DNA from: Apodemus sylvaticus
Taxonomy: Eukaryota; Chordata; Mammalia; Rodentia; Muridae
Assembly (NCBI RefSeq): GCF_947179515.1
Contig: NC_067483.1
Location: 84,163,572 to 84,227,571, forward strand
Direction of reading: 5' to 3'
Length of the DNA: 64,000 nucleotides
Position numbers and translations under genes: made by a program
Shown here: positions 23,201 to 36,600 of the stretch, one piece after another
How the letters are laid out: each line of letters begins with the position of its first letter
Position numbering within the stretch: the first letter of the stretch is position 1
The notes under the pieces: generated by a model
What the model was told of the DNA's origin: nothing
Seen by the model: only the letters and a program-made list of their open reading frames with translations
Database searches by the model: none

Positions 23201-26200
23201 CTCTTCTGTTGAGGGATATCTGGGTTCTTTCCAGCTTCTGGCAATTATAAATAGGGCTGCTATGAACATAGTGGAACATGTATCCTTATTACATGGTGGG
23301 GAGTCTTCCGGGTATATACTTAAGAAATCTTTTTAAAAAGTTATATAAAATGTGGGCTTAAGACTAAAAATAAATTTCTTTTAGATTGATATGTATGAGT
23401 GCTTGCCTAAATGTCTATGCATATGCATACATACACACACATATATGTGGCAGACATGTTCAGCTGATGCCCAAGGGGGTAAGAAGAGGGTGTTGATGAC
23501 TGGCTGTGAGCCACCATGTGTGTGCTGGGAATCAAATCTGGGTCCTCTGTGGGAGACACAATGCTCTTAACCTCAGCCATCTCTCTCGGCCCCAAATGGG
23601 ATTTTGAAAGATGTTCAAGGAATATAGCAATTGTGTAAAAATTTAACCAACTTTAATATGAAGATGTGTTAAAGTTTTGGGGTTGACAAACTGTTGTAAG
23701 GTGAATTAATATACACATATATAATCTTTGTAAGAAATTGCAACTTTACTTTGTTATACAAGTGCAAAAATGTAGGGATAATGTCAATCAGTATTTACTG
23801 ATCACCTGTTACTTGCCAGGTACTGTTCAGCATCCCGAGGGGATAGCAATGAATCAATTAGGGCCCCCTGCTCTTCTTGAGCTTAGAATTAATAGAGTAC
23901 CATTATAAGGAACTTGAACATTAATCACCTTATCTAATCCTCACAAATGCCTTCTCTGAGTGATTTTATCACGTTATTATACAAGTAATAAAAATGAAGT
24001 CTAGAAGTCAATGTCAACTTAGTGGGCTAAGGGTACAGAATAAGAACACTACTAGACCCTTGCATTACACCACACTAGCATGCAACTTTTCAGACTTAAC
24101 TGCTGATGTGAGTGAGAGTAAGCTAGGGTATGTGTTATGTAATACACGTTTAATATCCCTAAACTAAAATTATTGGATTTAAAATACTTCAAAACAAAAC
24201 TTATAAGTATCAATATAACAAAACAAATGGAAATTTCGTTACCTGATCTTACATTATAGGTTGCATCTAAACTCAGGCATATTAAAAATGTATAAAATTA
24301 GCTTCAGACTATGTGTATAAGATATACATTGAAAAACTCTAGCATGGCGAACATGATTCTCACAGGCCTTGTCCTTCTTCCCCATTCCTTTTGCCTTGCT
24401 AAAAACTGTTAGATGACATTCCTAAAGCTAGCCACCAAGGTCTAGTCCTTTATTTGGCTACTTCCTCCTCCTGAGTCTGACTACCAAGGTCCACCTATCA
24501 AAGTATTGAAGCCCAGCAATCAAGACACCCTTTCTGCCCTACTTTGGCCATAATTAATTTGTCTGATCAAAATTAAACATGTCATCCTGAAACAGGCAAG
24601 TCCTTTCTTAAAGTTGAGTTCATGATAACAACCTATTACTACAACTGTAAGCGGGTGGTCAGGGTGGTGGCACACATCTGTAATACAGGCACTTGAAAGT
24701 GACACAACAAAATCATGAACTCAAGGGTATCCTCAACTTAAGCTTGAGGCCAGCCTGGACTACATGAAACCCTAACTCAAAAACACAGATACAAGCCCTG
24801 AGCATTTACTATAAGAAAATTTGAAAGGAAAATAAAAATGCCAGAAAAGAGTTATAGAAACATTCCAATAGCTGGGCAGTGGTGGCGCACGCCTTTAATC
24901 CCAGCACTTGGGAGGGAGAGGCAGGCAGATTTCTGAGTTGGAGGCCAGCCTGGTCTACAGAGTGAGTTCCAGGACAGGACAGCCAGGGCTATACAGAAAA
25001 ACCCTATCTCGAAAAACCAAAAAAAAAAAAAAAACCAAAAAAACAAACAAAAAACAAAACAAAACAACCCCCCCCCCAAAAAGGAAACATTCCAATAGAA
25101 ATAAGGCATCTATTCAATCCAGATAATGGGTCTAAATTATATGGTTACTAGAGTTTTTGACTTAATTTTATAAAGTTTCTCGGTTTCACCTACTGGACTA
25201 TAATCCAGCATTTTTCCATGCAGTACTCTGCTTTGCTTTAAAACTCTCAGCCTACAATCTTTGCTCCTTCTCTCATTTTTCCTCTGCTTCAAATCCCCAA
25301 TAAAATCATCTTATTTGGGGATATATGAAATAATACTTCCTTAGCAAATATCAAAAATTTACTTGCCAATTTCAAAGCCTGATCAATCCATATTTAATTT
25401 TATTTCCTTTATTACAACGTTGTAAGGGAAAAACAATCCCAATGATCTAAAGTATCATCTTTATGTAATATAAACCAAATGTAAAGATCCAGCACACTGC
25501 TAGTTCTTCTACCACAAATGACAGAAGCTGAGATTAAACTTCATGTACTTTGTAGAAAAAGGAATTATCTGTTTAAAAATGTACTTTAGGGCCAGGCAGT
25601 GGTAGAACATGCCTTTAATCCCAGCACTTGGGAGGCAGAGGCAGGCGGATTTCTGAGTTCCAGGTCTACAAAGTGAGTTCTAGACAGCCAAGGCTACACA
25701 GAGAAACCCTGTCTTAAAAAAAAAAAGTACTTTAGATCAGAAAGTTTATGATTTTCACACATGTGCTTAGAAATGGCTCTTTTCTTATTCAATAAATTAA
25801 AGATCTATCTTCTTAAAGATGTATGATATAAAATACATTATTATAGACTTACAATAGTTTAAGAAAATTCTTTAAGAACTTTTTAGTACTAAGAAACCTA
25901 GAAAACTTTGAAGTATTTTTACTATGAAATCGATATAAAATTATTTGAGTTTGCACTAAAGATATGGATGTTCACTAGTTGGGATTCTTGACTACAAAAA
26001 TTTAGCAAAATATTTTATAAAACTGATAAAAACTTAATGGTGGCCTTAAACTCCATTTGTAAGTAAATTCTCAAAAAGTTTTGGGATATACAGAAAACTT
26101 AAGTCCTAAAGAAATTAAATTATCATTATCTTTTCTGTTCTTAAAATCTAACATGTATTAGTAACTTTTTCTCAATGCCAAACACTAATGCTAACATTAG

Positions 26201-29200
26201 TACTATGTCTACCAAAGATTTAAATCAATGTTATAGTTAAAAAGGATAATAATGAATTTAAAACACTATAATACTGCTAAGTTCCATGTGATTCAAATGT
26301 GAATTATATAATCTTCCATTGTAACCTTTAGGTTGAAAGTATTTAGTCACTTGCAAAGGTTAAAATCTAGGATTGTGTACCACAGAATTTATAAATCACT
26401 AAAATTTATCAAATTCCCACTAGAAAGAAGTTTATCTTGTGCTGTCTGTACTGTGGTACATGTATTGGGAATATCTGTAAGAAAAATCTTCTTTTACAAA
26501 GTAAAAGACCAAGTATGCTCTATTTTGAGTATACATTATATATTCAGGATAAACCTTGTTTTTATTTAAATACAGGAAAATAACTATGAATGTAGCAGGT
26601 CTTCATTGAAAAATGAAAAGATGGATTTATCATCAGAGCACAAACTACTTTTTGTAATAAAGTTTAAGATTACATTTCTCAATTACAAATATTTCAAGTA
26701 TTTTTCAATGCCTATTAAGTTTTGTTTAGGTATTGTCAATATTCCATAAAATAGAATTATTTCAGTTATCTAGTCAGATTTAAAGCCTTTGAAAATAATT
26801 TTTCTCATATTACCCTAATTTAGTACTACTCTGTTAGAGCACTGAATGCCACCCCCCATAGTTTTGGTCCTTTCTCATTTTTCATGAAAAACATCAATAT
26901 CATCATCAACAGTTGTTCTCTTGCTTATATTCTTTTAAAAAATAAAATCCAGAAGGCTGAATGCTAATAGTACAGTTCTACTGACAATATAGAGATAGCT
27001 AGGGATGAAAACTGCTAGAATGGCTTGGGTGTAGAGTTTCTTATAGAATAAACAGACAAAAGCAATGCCAATCCTAGTAAGAAATAAAACCATGGGAAAG
27101 CAATGTCTGGAGCCACTGCTCTCTTTCTTCTCTTCTTCACTCTCCTCTATTTGGATTAATGAAAGGTCTGACTGCCAAAGGTAAAAGGATTTTGGTCCTT
27201 CTAGTTTATAGCAGTGTCAGGGGTACTGTTCTGATGAGACAGGCTTGTTCTGGGCCTCTGGTGCCACTTGACCTTGACCTAGCACAGCAAGATGGAACAA
27301 TGACAGGACCAAAGCAAGACTTCTGGCACTGAGATCAGAACAGAGTGTTTCAGTATTATCTGACTATGCGTGCATTTCTCTAATTACACTGAGGTCGTCT
27401 GAATATGTATGGCCCAGCAAGGGGCACTTGTTGGAGTAGGTGTGGCATTGCTGGAGGAACTGTATCACTGTGGGTTTGGGCTTTAAGACCCTCCTTCTAG
27501 CTGCCTGTATGACAGTCTTCTGTCTGCCTTTGGAACAAGATGTAGAACTCTCAGCTCCTTCTCAAGTGTCATGCCTGCCTGTGTACTGCCATGTTCCCGC
27601 CATAATGACAATGGACTGAACCTCTGAGCCTGTAGGCCAGCCCCAATTAAATGCTGTCCTTTATATGAGGTACCTTGGTCATGGTGACTCTTCACAGCAA
27701 TGGAACCCTGACTAAGACATACACCAACTCCCTTAAGGACTTTAGTAAGTTGTCTCATTAACTTGAGCACAGACTTGAACAAAGAAAAACAACATCAAAT
27801 TATGGTAAAAATTGATGCTGCTGTGAAAGCATTGTGGACTAGTGTACATACATTACTTATAACATTACAAGAATAAAATCTAATGTCTTAATGTAAAGGA
27901 AAAATACAATTCACATATAACATAGTAAAAATGTTTAGGCAACATAAGCATTCTAAGTAAATTTTAAAAATTTAGAAATTAAAATAAAATATTTAAGATA
28001 ATTTAAATATTTTATGTGTTTATTAATTTAAAGAAATTCAAATAAAAATTTAAAAATTTAAAAAATCTTAGAATTAAACAAACTCCTTAGATTTTAGCTA
28101 TTTTGGCTTCTGTTGAGTCTAAAATGTTTAATTGCTGGGTTATTAATTAATCAAATGCATAATGTGAGTTTTACTTTCTGTATGTCTCTTTTTTTCTTTT
28201 TTAAGATTTATTTATCTTATGTATGCGAGTACACTGTGGCTGTCTTCAGACATATCAGAAGAGGGCATCAGATCTCATTACAGATGGTTGTGAGCCGCCA
28301 TGTGGTTGCTGGGATTTGAACTCAGGACCTCTGGAAGAGCAGTCAGTGCTCCTAACCACTGAGCCATCTCTCCAGCCCTTCTGTATGTCTTTAAAGTTAA
28401 TAATAAGCAATCATTTAATATTCATAATAATCATGTTGACTAAGGAGCTGAACTGCACTTAATACATTTGCAAAATATAAGGAAAGCCAGGCAAGGCAGA
28501 GCATACCTGCAGGCAGAGCACACCTGCAGACAGAGAGAGCATACCTGCAGGCAGAGCATACCTGTAAGCACTATACTGGGGTCTGGGAGAATAATCCCAA
28601 ATTAATGGCCAATTCACTTTAGATTTCATAGCAAAATTGTCTCAAAACACAAACAACAACAAGAAAGGTAAAAATATGCCTATTTAAAGTTGCCAGTATC
28701 ATTAGTAGTCTATCTGTAACAGATTGTTCCTTTAGATTAGATTAAAAGGAGAATAATCTTTACACTGATCAAACAAATCTTAACTATATGGAGTTAAACC
28801 AACTCTCAAAAGTTATCCTTCCTGACATCTCTACTAGAAATCTTAGAAAGTGGGAAGGGAACCAAAATAAATGAATTCTGTGATGTGTTCTGCTCTATAT
28901 CAACAGCATGCAAATTAAATAATTTAAATGAAAACAAAAGGAAAGGTCTGATAGAGTAATTCTTTTAATAAAATATTTAATTAGACCTGAGGATTTCATT
29001 TCTTAGATAATTTGTAAAAAGAAGTAAACTTTTGTTATTAACCAGCAATGTTTTTTTAAATATTTATTTTATATGTATGTGTGTGTGTATCCCTGAATGT
29101 ATGTCTGTGTACCATATACAACAAGAGCTTGTGGAGTCAGAAGAGACATGTTTTTAATTTTTTTAAAAAGCACTTGTTTTATTTTAAATGTATATGTGTG

Positions 29201-32200
29201 TCTCTGAGTGTATGCCTGTGTACCATATATCGCAAGAACTTGTGGAGTCAGAAGAGACATTGGCTGCTCAGGAACTGGACTTAAAGTCACGAGCTGCTAT
29301 GTGGGTACTGGGACCCAAACCCAGGTTTTCTTCTTCTTTGTCATTTAACTGCTGAGCCACTTCTCTCCAGTCCCCATTGCTGATAAAAGAACAAAAAACC
29401 AACCTGGCTATCTCTTCTCGATGGGCAGTCCAATCTCGGATATAGTCTTCCTGTTCTTTAATTCGGTGTTTGAATGAAGAACTAGCAGGCATTGCTGATC
29501 CAGTACTCTGCATGCGAGTGGTTTTCAGGGCTGGAGAAGTACGTAGACGAGTATGTTTAGGGGAATTACGGTTTGATCCAAATTCATCTTCTGAGGTGGA
29601 AGCATAATCAGTAGGAAAGCGCCTCCATCTTGAATTTACTAAATTTGTTTAATTATTAAAAAAAGAGTTATTATGTTATCATTTAAAAATTTTTAAATAA
29701 AAATCATGATTTCAAAATCACCATGAGCGTTCACAAACAGAACAATTTTCAGTAACTAACACACATACCTCAAAAAAAAAAAATTCTAAGTCTACTACTC
29801 CTTAAAGATTGAAACACTCTACATTGGTGAATTAAAAACAATGATTAAAGACAATCAAAAGACCGTGTTACTCATAGTGTAGCGAATAAACATTCAGATG
29901 AAAAGTTCACTAATGACAAACAAGCTCTAGTCATAAATGCTTAACATGGGTGTTTTTCAGTTGCACATACTTTTTGAGTAGAGACATGGATGTTTTTTAA
30001 ATGACAGCAAAAACAGCAACAAGACAAAAACAAAAAGGGAAAAGACTTCCTCATGCCACATGGACTTGAACACAGAGATGAAGCGACCCTCTCTTCTTAG
30101 CACACATATGTGCATAATTCCTACTCCAGGAATTATGCCTTGATGGCAGGAAAGACATTACCTCTGTCATTCAACATCCTGTTATGCTACGGTTGGAAAA
30201 AACTTTTTACATGGTAAAAGATCACAACAAAGCATCTTCAATATAATTCTCTGCTGCTTTAACACCAAAAACATATGGTCAAATAGACAATGGTGTAAAA
30301 TCTACATAGCATGAGACTACAAAACCTCACAATCACTGACATTTAAGGCACAAGAGATAATTCAGATTTTCATTGAGGAAAGTGGCAATTACTTTCTCAC
30401 TTACAGTTAGTAAAGACATTTACAAATGTTATTGCTGACACACTGAAAACTAGAAGACAAATTAATGTAGACATTTTGCTAGTTAATAGGAAAATCAAAT
30501 ATACAAGTAATTAGTAAAGTATAAACAAGTAAAGAACAGAGAAGTTAGTGTCTAATTCATGGTAAACTCCACAAACGCAGAAAATGTTTATTTAACAACT
30601 AATGTATACCTAGCACTTAGATGACATGTCTGGCTAGCAAGTGATTACGAATAGTTCTGAATAATGAGCCTGACCTACTCCATATAGTAGGTAGGTGAAG
30701 CCCAGAATTTTCCCATCCTCCATTGGAATTTCATACTTTTCCTGATACTTCTCCAAATTGTACTTTCCTTGAAGTAGGCTGGCTCTTAGATAAAACTGAT
30801 ATACATTGCCACTGAAGACGGATTAAAGCAGAGAAATCTATAGGGGGAATATGTACAAATCAGAGCCTGTACTCACACAACTATTTGCTCTCCTGAGGTT
30901 AGGATCTAGACTAATAGGTGCAAGAAAATAGGCCTATGTAGACGAAACGCATGGTTCTCTGTAAAAAGCATATATAAATACTTTTCTTTTTCTGAAGAGG
31001 GATGTGATAGTATTTCATCATAAACTTCACAAGATTTCAAACCATCATGGGACCATAACTCTGGGTGTGTTTCTAAGCATGTTTCTAGAAAGGTTTAATC
31101 GAGCAGGGAAGACTGACTGAACCAAAGGCTGGGAGTTCCATAAAGGAGGAAAGAAGAGGAGAAGGTGACATGACAGGAAAATAGATCATAAAAGGTTTTC
31201 AAACTTTTTACTTATCTAGATTAAATTTAAAAGTTGCTTTTATTCTCTTAAATTTTCTACTATTTACAAAAATATATTTAATTTATATTATTAGATTGAT
31301 CTTACTAAGGCACTTAATAGATTACTAAATTGAAAATCCATACTGGCGATGTTTAAAATATCATTATCTAATGAGAGCAAGTTTCAAGATTATTTTAATC
31401 TTGTAGGCCATAAGAAACTTATTTGTTTATAATATTATTAATTTATTTTAACCCAACAAACAGAATCGTCTTACAATGCATGCATGCATATATATACACT
31501 CTCTGCCCAAAATAAAATTTAATTTAGTTATAAAATATACAATATTTCTTTTTTGCTGAAGGTATAAACTATGTTTACTACAAAAATACTATTATCTATT
31601 ATGTCTAGAATAAAAAAGGATTTATTAATGCATAGCTGTTAATATTCCTTTTTAATGTAACAAAGCTATGTTGATCTTAAAATACAACTACCAATTTAGA
31701 AAAAAAAAAGAAAAGAAAAGAATCACATTTGCATTATATATCCTAGGACTTAAGAGAGGAATTAAAGTAGAAACAAGTTTTGTTGTGTATATTTATAAGC
31801 ACTTAGCAGTAAGATCATTTGGGGAGAAACATTTCTCTGGGAATGCTTTCTATTTTTACTGTTCACGTGAAGAAAAAATTAACACAAGCTGTGTATGCCA
31901 ACTGTTTAACTCCCAGTTTGAATTTTGATATTTAGAATAAAGAAAATATTTAAGAAAAAATTAAAAATATTAACAACACTTTCTAAACTATGTACTTAAA
32001 ACAATGAACAGCAGCTACTTTATCATTAGTAGTAGTGCTAGTACAGAATAGGGTTTTGCTATACAGTCCAAGCCTGGAAGACATTCAGTAGCCAGGCTGG
32101 CCTGGAACTTACTCAAGTCCCCTTGCTTAAGCAACCCATGTTCTGGACTTAAGTGTATTCACCAATGCTGCTGGTCCTTACTTTGATAACTTAGGGTCCT

Positions 32201-33603
32201 TAATTTTAATTACCAAAAGAATAACAGAAAAAGCAAAGTCATTAAACCCTTGAAGCAAATTCAAGAGTTTGCAAAAAGAGAATTGTTACCAATATTACTA
32301 GGCATTCTGAGTCATCAATGCTTACCATATTAGATGAAAAGGAAAAAATTAATAACTTAGTCCAAAATACTACAGGATACTTCTTACATGTGTCAATATG
32401 GACTGTATCACAGGTGGTAGATAACTCCAAGGTCTTTAATGTTACATGGAGAATAGAAACACTGATCAGTATGATTCTATGTTCATTTAAGCCTTCTTTG
32501 TTTTTCTTTTCTTTTCTCACTCAAGATAATATACAGTTATCGCAAATAAAAATGTTATAGTATCAAAGACATTCAATTGTTAAAATCAAATAAACCTTCT
32601 AGCAATCATTCCATGTTACAACTATTTAGTATAGTCTTCACTGACATGGACTGGATAAAATAGCATTTCTATGCTTTAGTGCACAACATCAGTATTTCAT
32701 ATCAGCTGTGTATATATTTCTAGTAATAACATAACAGATACTAGCATTTTATGGAACCTTGGATACAGCAACATTTCTTAACAAAGTAGCAACAGCAAGT
32801 AAACGATCCTGGGTTCTCATTCTGCTCCAAGATTTGATTAGGGCAGGTTATTTCATCTTCTAGTACCAGTTCCCTAAATATCCTTTCTAGATCTTAAATT
32901 CTGTAACTGTAATTATGTAATATCCAACTAGTAAGTATAAAGAATAAAAGTAACATTTAAGTCAATTTTCCCTAGGGAATTTCATTAAGAAATCCAAGGG
33001 TTTATTATTTGTTTTAGATACAGAGGAGTACCAAGATCTCAAAGCAGAAGTATTCAAAGCAGAAACAAAAATTACTGTCTATATATAATATGAAATCTTG
33101 TTTTTCAAACTTGCCAAGTGGTTCTAATTGGACCACATCTTAAATAAGCCCCTTCATGCTAAAGAGTAAGGAATAAAAATCAGACTCCTCACGTGTAAGA
33201 GCTAGTCAATGATCAGAGAAGCAGCTACATTGTGCTCCTTGTAACACACACTTACATCACAGCTCATGTTAGGACAGGAGGAAACATCTAAATGTGTTAA
33301 ATGGAGGTAAGATGGTAGAACAAGTACTGTTGCAGAAGAAATCAGGGATCAAAGTTCAGAATGCAGCAGCACAAAGGGACTGAGCTAAGAAGGTAGAGTC
33401 GTAAGAGATAAATGAATAAAAATACCTGGTAATCAACTGATTAATAATCAATCAAAGACTGACATGTGGAAACAGGTCAGAATAACAAAGAAAGTATCAT
33501 TTATCTTCCATTAAGTTTCAGTCTACATTTGGTCCTACCATAGGCTATGATTGTAATTACCACAGCCACTGACCAGTGGAGACAGAACAAAACAGGAGCA
33601 GAG

Positions 33604-33640
<37 letters not shown>

Positions 33641-36600
33641 CAGCAGTGAAAAGGACAAAAAGTGGGAAAAGAAAAAGCATTTACAAAGTACCATTGGTTT
33701 GGTTTTGAGTAGTGAAGGATGTATTATAAATCAAGCAAAAGTAAAATGAAGATTACACACCAATGTTCCTCCACTTTAACTCAAGATTTAGGGCTCACTT
33801 AGCTTGCTGGTAAAGAATCATAAACTTTTAAGTCTGGGAACGGTGGGTCTACTCTGACTGGCCTTTGCAGCCACACCCAAGCATGCAGCTGATTGTGAGG
33901 TAATAAGAACACGCTTGGAGGATACACACAAACAGCTGCCTCACAGCTGTAGCCACATATTCTCAGCGGCTTCATCTCAGATACAAGTGCAGCCAATTAA
34001 GTCAATAGCACTTCATGCTTGGAGACAATGAGAAGTGATTGTTGTGACAGTCAGATAATTCCTCCAGGTAAATGTTCTAAGAGTACATTGTAAGATAATG
34101 CTCACAATTACATTTCCAGTTTAATCTGACCCACATATGCTTAGTGATTGCCCCATGAATCCACTTTCTTCCACTGAAATAAATGAAGTTAATTTTCAAT
34201 AGTTCCAGCTATAAATGTGTAAGTATATGAAACTTTTTAATCAGCTGTTTATTTCCAAAAGGATGGGAAAAGGTATTATTATTTCTCTTCAGGTTCATAA
34301 GAAATCTAAAACACCTGGTTTTAAGAGAATAGCATTATTTTTAAAATAGTAATTCCTAATATAATTCTGACAAATCTGACATTATCAAATAAAAAAAAAA
34401 CCCTCCTAAATCTGTTCAGTTAATATCTTATTTTGAAATTACTAAGACTAATTAGTAAGTCTTTAATGGCACTTTTGTCTAAGACTTTAATGGGAATTTT
34501 ACATTTTAACATAGGAGATAGTAACTCTCTAATTTTTACCTTATTCTTGATTTTTTTGCTAAGAAAGAAATTTAATTCTTAAATATAAAAAGCCCACACG
34601 AAGAACATACTAATGTTATTAAAAATCTCGATCTAGTTACCTGAAGGAGAGCCGTGAGAGGAGGTCACGCTTTTGACCTTGGAGTCGGATAGCCGAGAGA
34701 TACTGTTAGCTCTAGTTCTAGGAGAAAGTTTATCTGATGGCACTAGTCTGGCTCCACTCCTAATGACAGCTTCTGCAGTGCGTGAAGATGCACTGCTTCT
34801 TGAAATCGTTGCTTCAGAGTCACTACGGGCTGATAATGAGCCAAGTCTTGTTCTTCGAGGCTGAGCCAATAAATCGATCCTAGAGATGGTTCGCCTTCCT
34901 GTGGGTGGTTTTGATGTGGAACTTGTAGTGGACACTTCTGAAGCAACCGATGCTTTGTCAGCATCAGCAAGTTCACTGTCAGAAGCTTCACCAAGTCTGG
35001 CTCTCCGCAGGAGGGAAGTCCTGGTGGGCCGTGGCCTTGGGAGAGTGGTGGATTTACTTGCTGAACCAGAGGCAACAGGAGAAGTCTTGGACTTAGTTGC
35101 TTTTCCTCCTTCCAGTTTGGAATGTATGTTGTGTTCATCAGCTGAGGTAAGTGGAGTCCTCCCGTGAGATTTGCAGGAGTATGTTTCCTGGTCAGATGAC
35201 ATAATGTCAGAAATAGCAGAATGAGGTACACTAGAGGTCTGGTCATCATCTGTTAAGTCTATGGAAGGCTGCCGGATTCTTCCACTGGACTGTACAAATT
35301 TGCGACCATCTGCTCTTGCACCTATATCTGTAGAACGGCTTTTTGCTTTCTTTTCAATTTTCTCCCTACTGCCTGACTTCGTAACATCTTTGGATGGAGA
35401 ACTTGTGGAACACCTGTCTTTATAGAGACTAGTGAAACTCTTCCGCTTTTGGGTGGACTTTCTTTCTGTCTCTCCAGTAACCAGACTAATTGTACTGGCT
35501 GTGTCTACATCAGATTCTGGTGAAATTGAATTGTCTCTATTGTAACTGGGAGTGTCTGGGCCTTCATCAGTTTTATTATTATCTTCACGCAGTTTAGCTT
35601 CTAGAAAAGCCATTACTGCTTCTGTGTCTTTTAGAATCAAGGTTGTGTCCATGCTAGAATCAGTATCCAAGGAGTCACTCCTTTCTCGCAGTCTACTAGC
35701 AGACGCCAATGACAAGGCAGTGGGTGCAGATGAATTCTGCTTATTGATATGGGGGATAAGTTCTATGGGGATGTTTGCGCTGGGTTTGTCTATGGTGAAA
35801 CTCCCTTGGCGGACTAATGACTTGGAAGATTCTTTCTTGTCTCCTTTTGAAGTCTGGCTTTTTGGAATTTCCTCAGCTTTTCTTCTCTTGCTTTCATTTT
35901 GTACTACTCTGTCTCCTTTGCTCACAGAATGTCCTGAATTTTTTTCTACTAGTTGGGACTCTTGCTTAGAAGATTCCTCCCTACATTTATCTATATGGCC
36001 TAAAGCATTTTTTGAAGAAAATTTAGTAGGAGTCCACTGGGTCTGTTCCTTTTGCTCCTGTTGTTGGATTTTAGCCAATGTTTGTTTTACCAAAGAAGTT
36101 TCCTTATCCGTCTCACTCTTCTCCTTGCTAGAAGAGTTTCCTGAGTGAAGGAGGGCTTTACAATCTCCAGCAGTTTTAGGACTCTCACCATTGACTGCCC
36201 TGCTCACTTTACTCAGGACTCGGTCTGCATCGTGCTTCTCACTTTGGTATACTTGGGCTTCTTTTTCCTGCAGTTCTGTGTCTTGCTTTTCTCCTATCTC
36301 TGACCTCTGGGTAATGACCTTTGCTCTGGAGCTCTCAAGTGGCTTCTCTTCATTTGGGAGCTGGGGAAGAGTTCGTCTCTTCCTCTCTCCCTGACTAGCC
36401 AAGGAAGTTGCACAAATAGTACTTCTTAGGGAAACACCAGCTTCACCAGTATCTGTCTCTAAAATAAAAATACCAAAGCAGAAATTCATGAGAGCAAAAG
36501 AACACACATAAAAGGAATGTCAACTAGTTACAGTATACGTTTAAAAATACCCTCAGTATAAAATAAATGCCTTCATTGTGAAAATTTGTACTTTCTAAGT

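Larger units (their letters stand above)
21202..29403 (-). other. Cep170 intron I-J, the longest in the window
   Basis: 8.2-kb intron packed with repeats: B1 with AAACC tail (21514-21736), a B1-like minus copy (22420-22545), a 5'-truncated L1 (22751-23325, minus), a B3-type SINE (23385-23595, minus), an ancient MIR/L2-like stretch (23785-24015), three more B1-type elements (24660-24785, 24871-25083, 25591-25726), a MaLR LTR (27400-27719), a B2 (28188-28378, minus), a minisatellite (28491-28567) and duplicated B3 sequence (29050-29372, minus). Bases 24370-24650 look like part of an old LTR but were not identified. Bases 25730-27390 show nothing recognisable. Confidence 0.75.
29639..34640 (-). 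other. Cep170 intron H-I
   Basis: 5-kb intron with an old B1-like element (32055-32175, minus) and a long A run (33605-33639). The latter probably marks the 3' tail of a decayed retroposed element, though I cannot identify its body. No exon, RNA gene or younger transposon was recognised in the rest. Confidence 0.7.

Noticed and set aside
22852..23269. Minus-strand ORFs with YIYTMEYYSAIRNNEF-type sequence
   Set aside because: These are the C-terminal end of L1 ORF2 and its 3' UTR, not a separate gene.
34673..36394. Long ORFs on the plus strand and in a second minus frame opposite exon H (up to about 198 codons)
   Set aside because: They mirror the Ser/Lys/Glu-rich codons of the real Cep170 exon and have no recognisable domain, start context or splice logic of their own.
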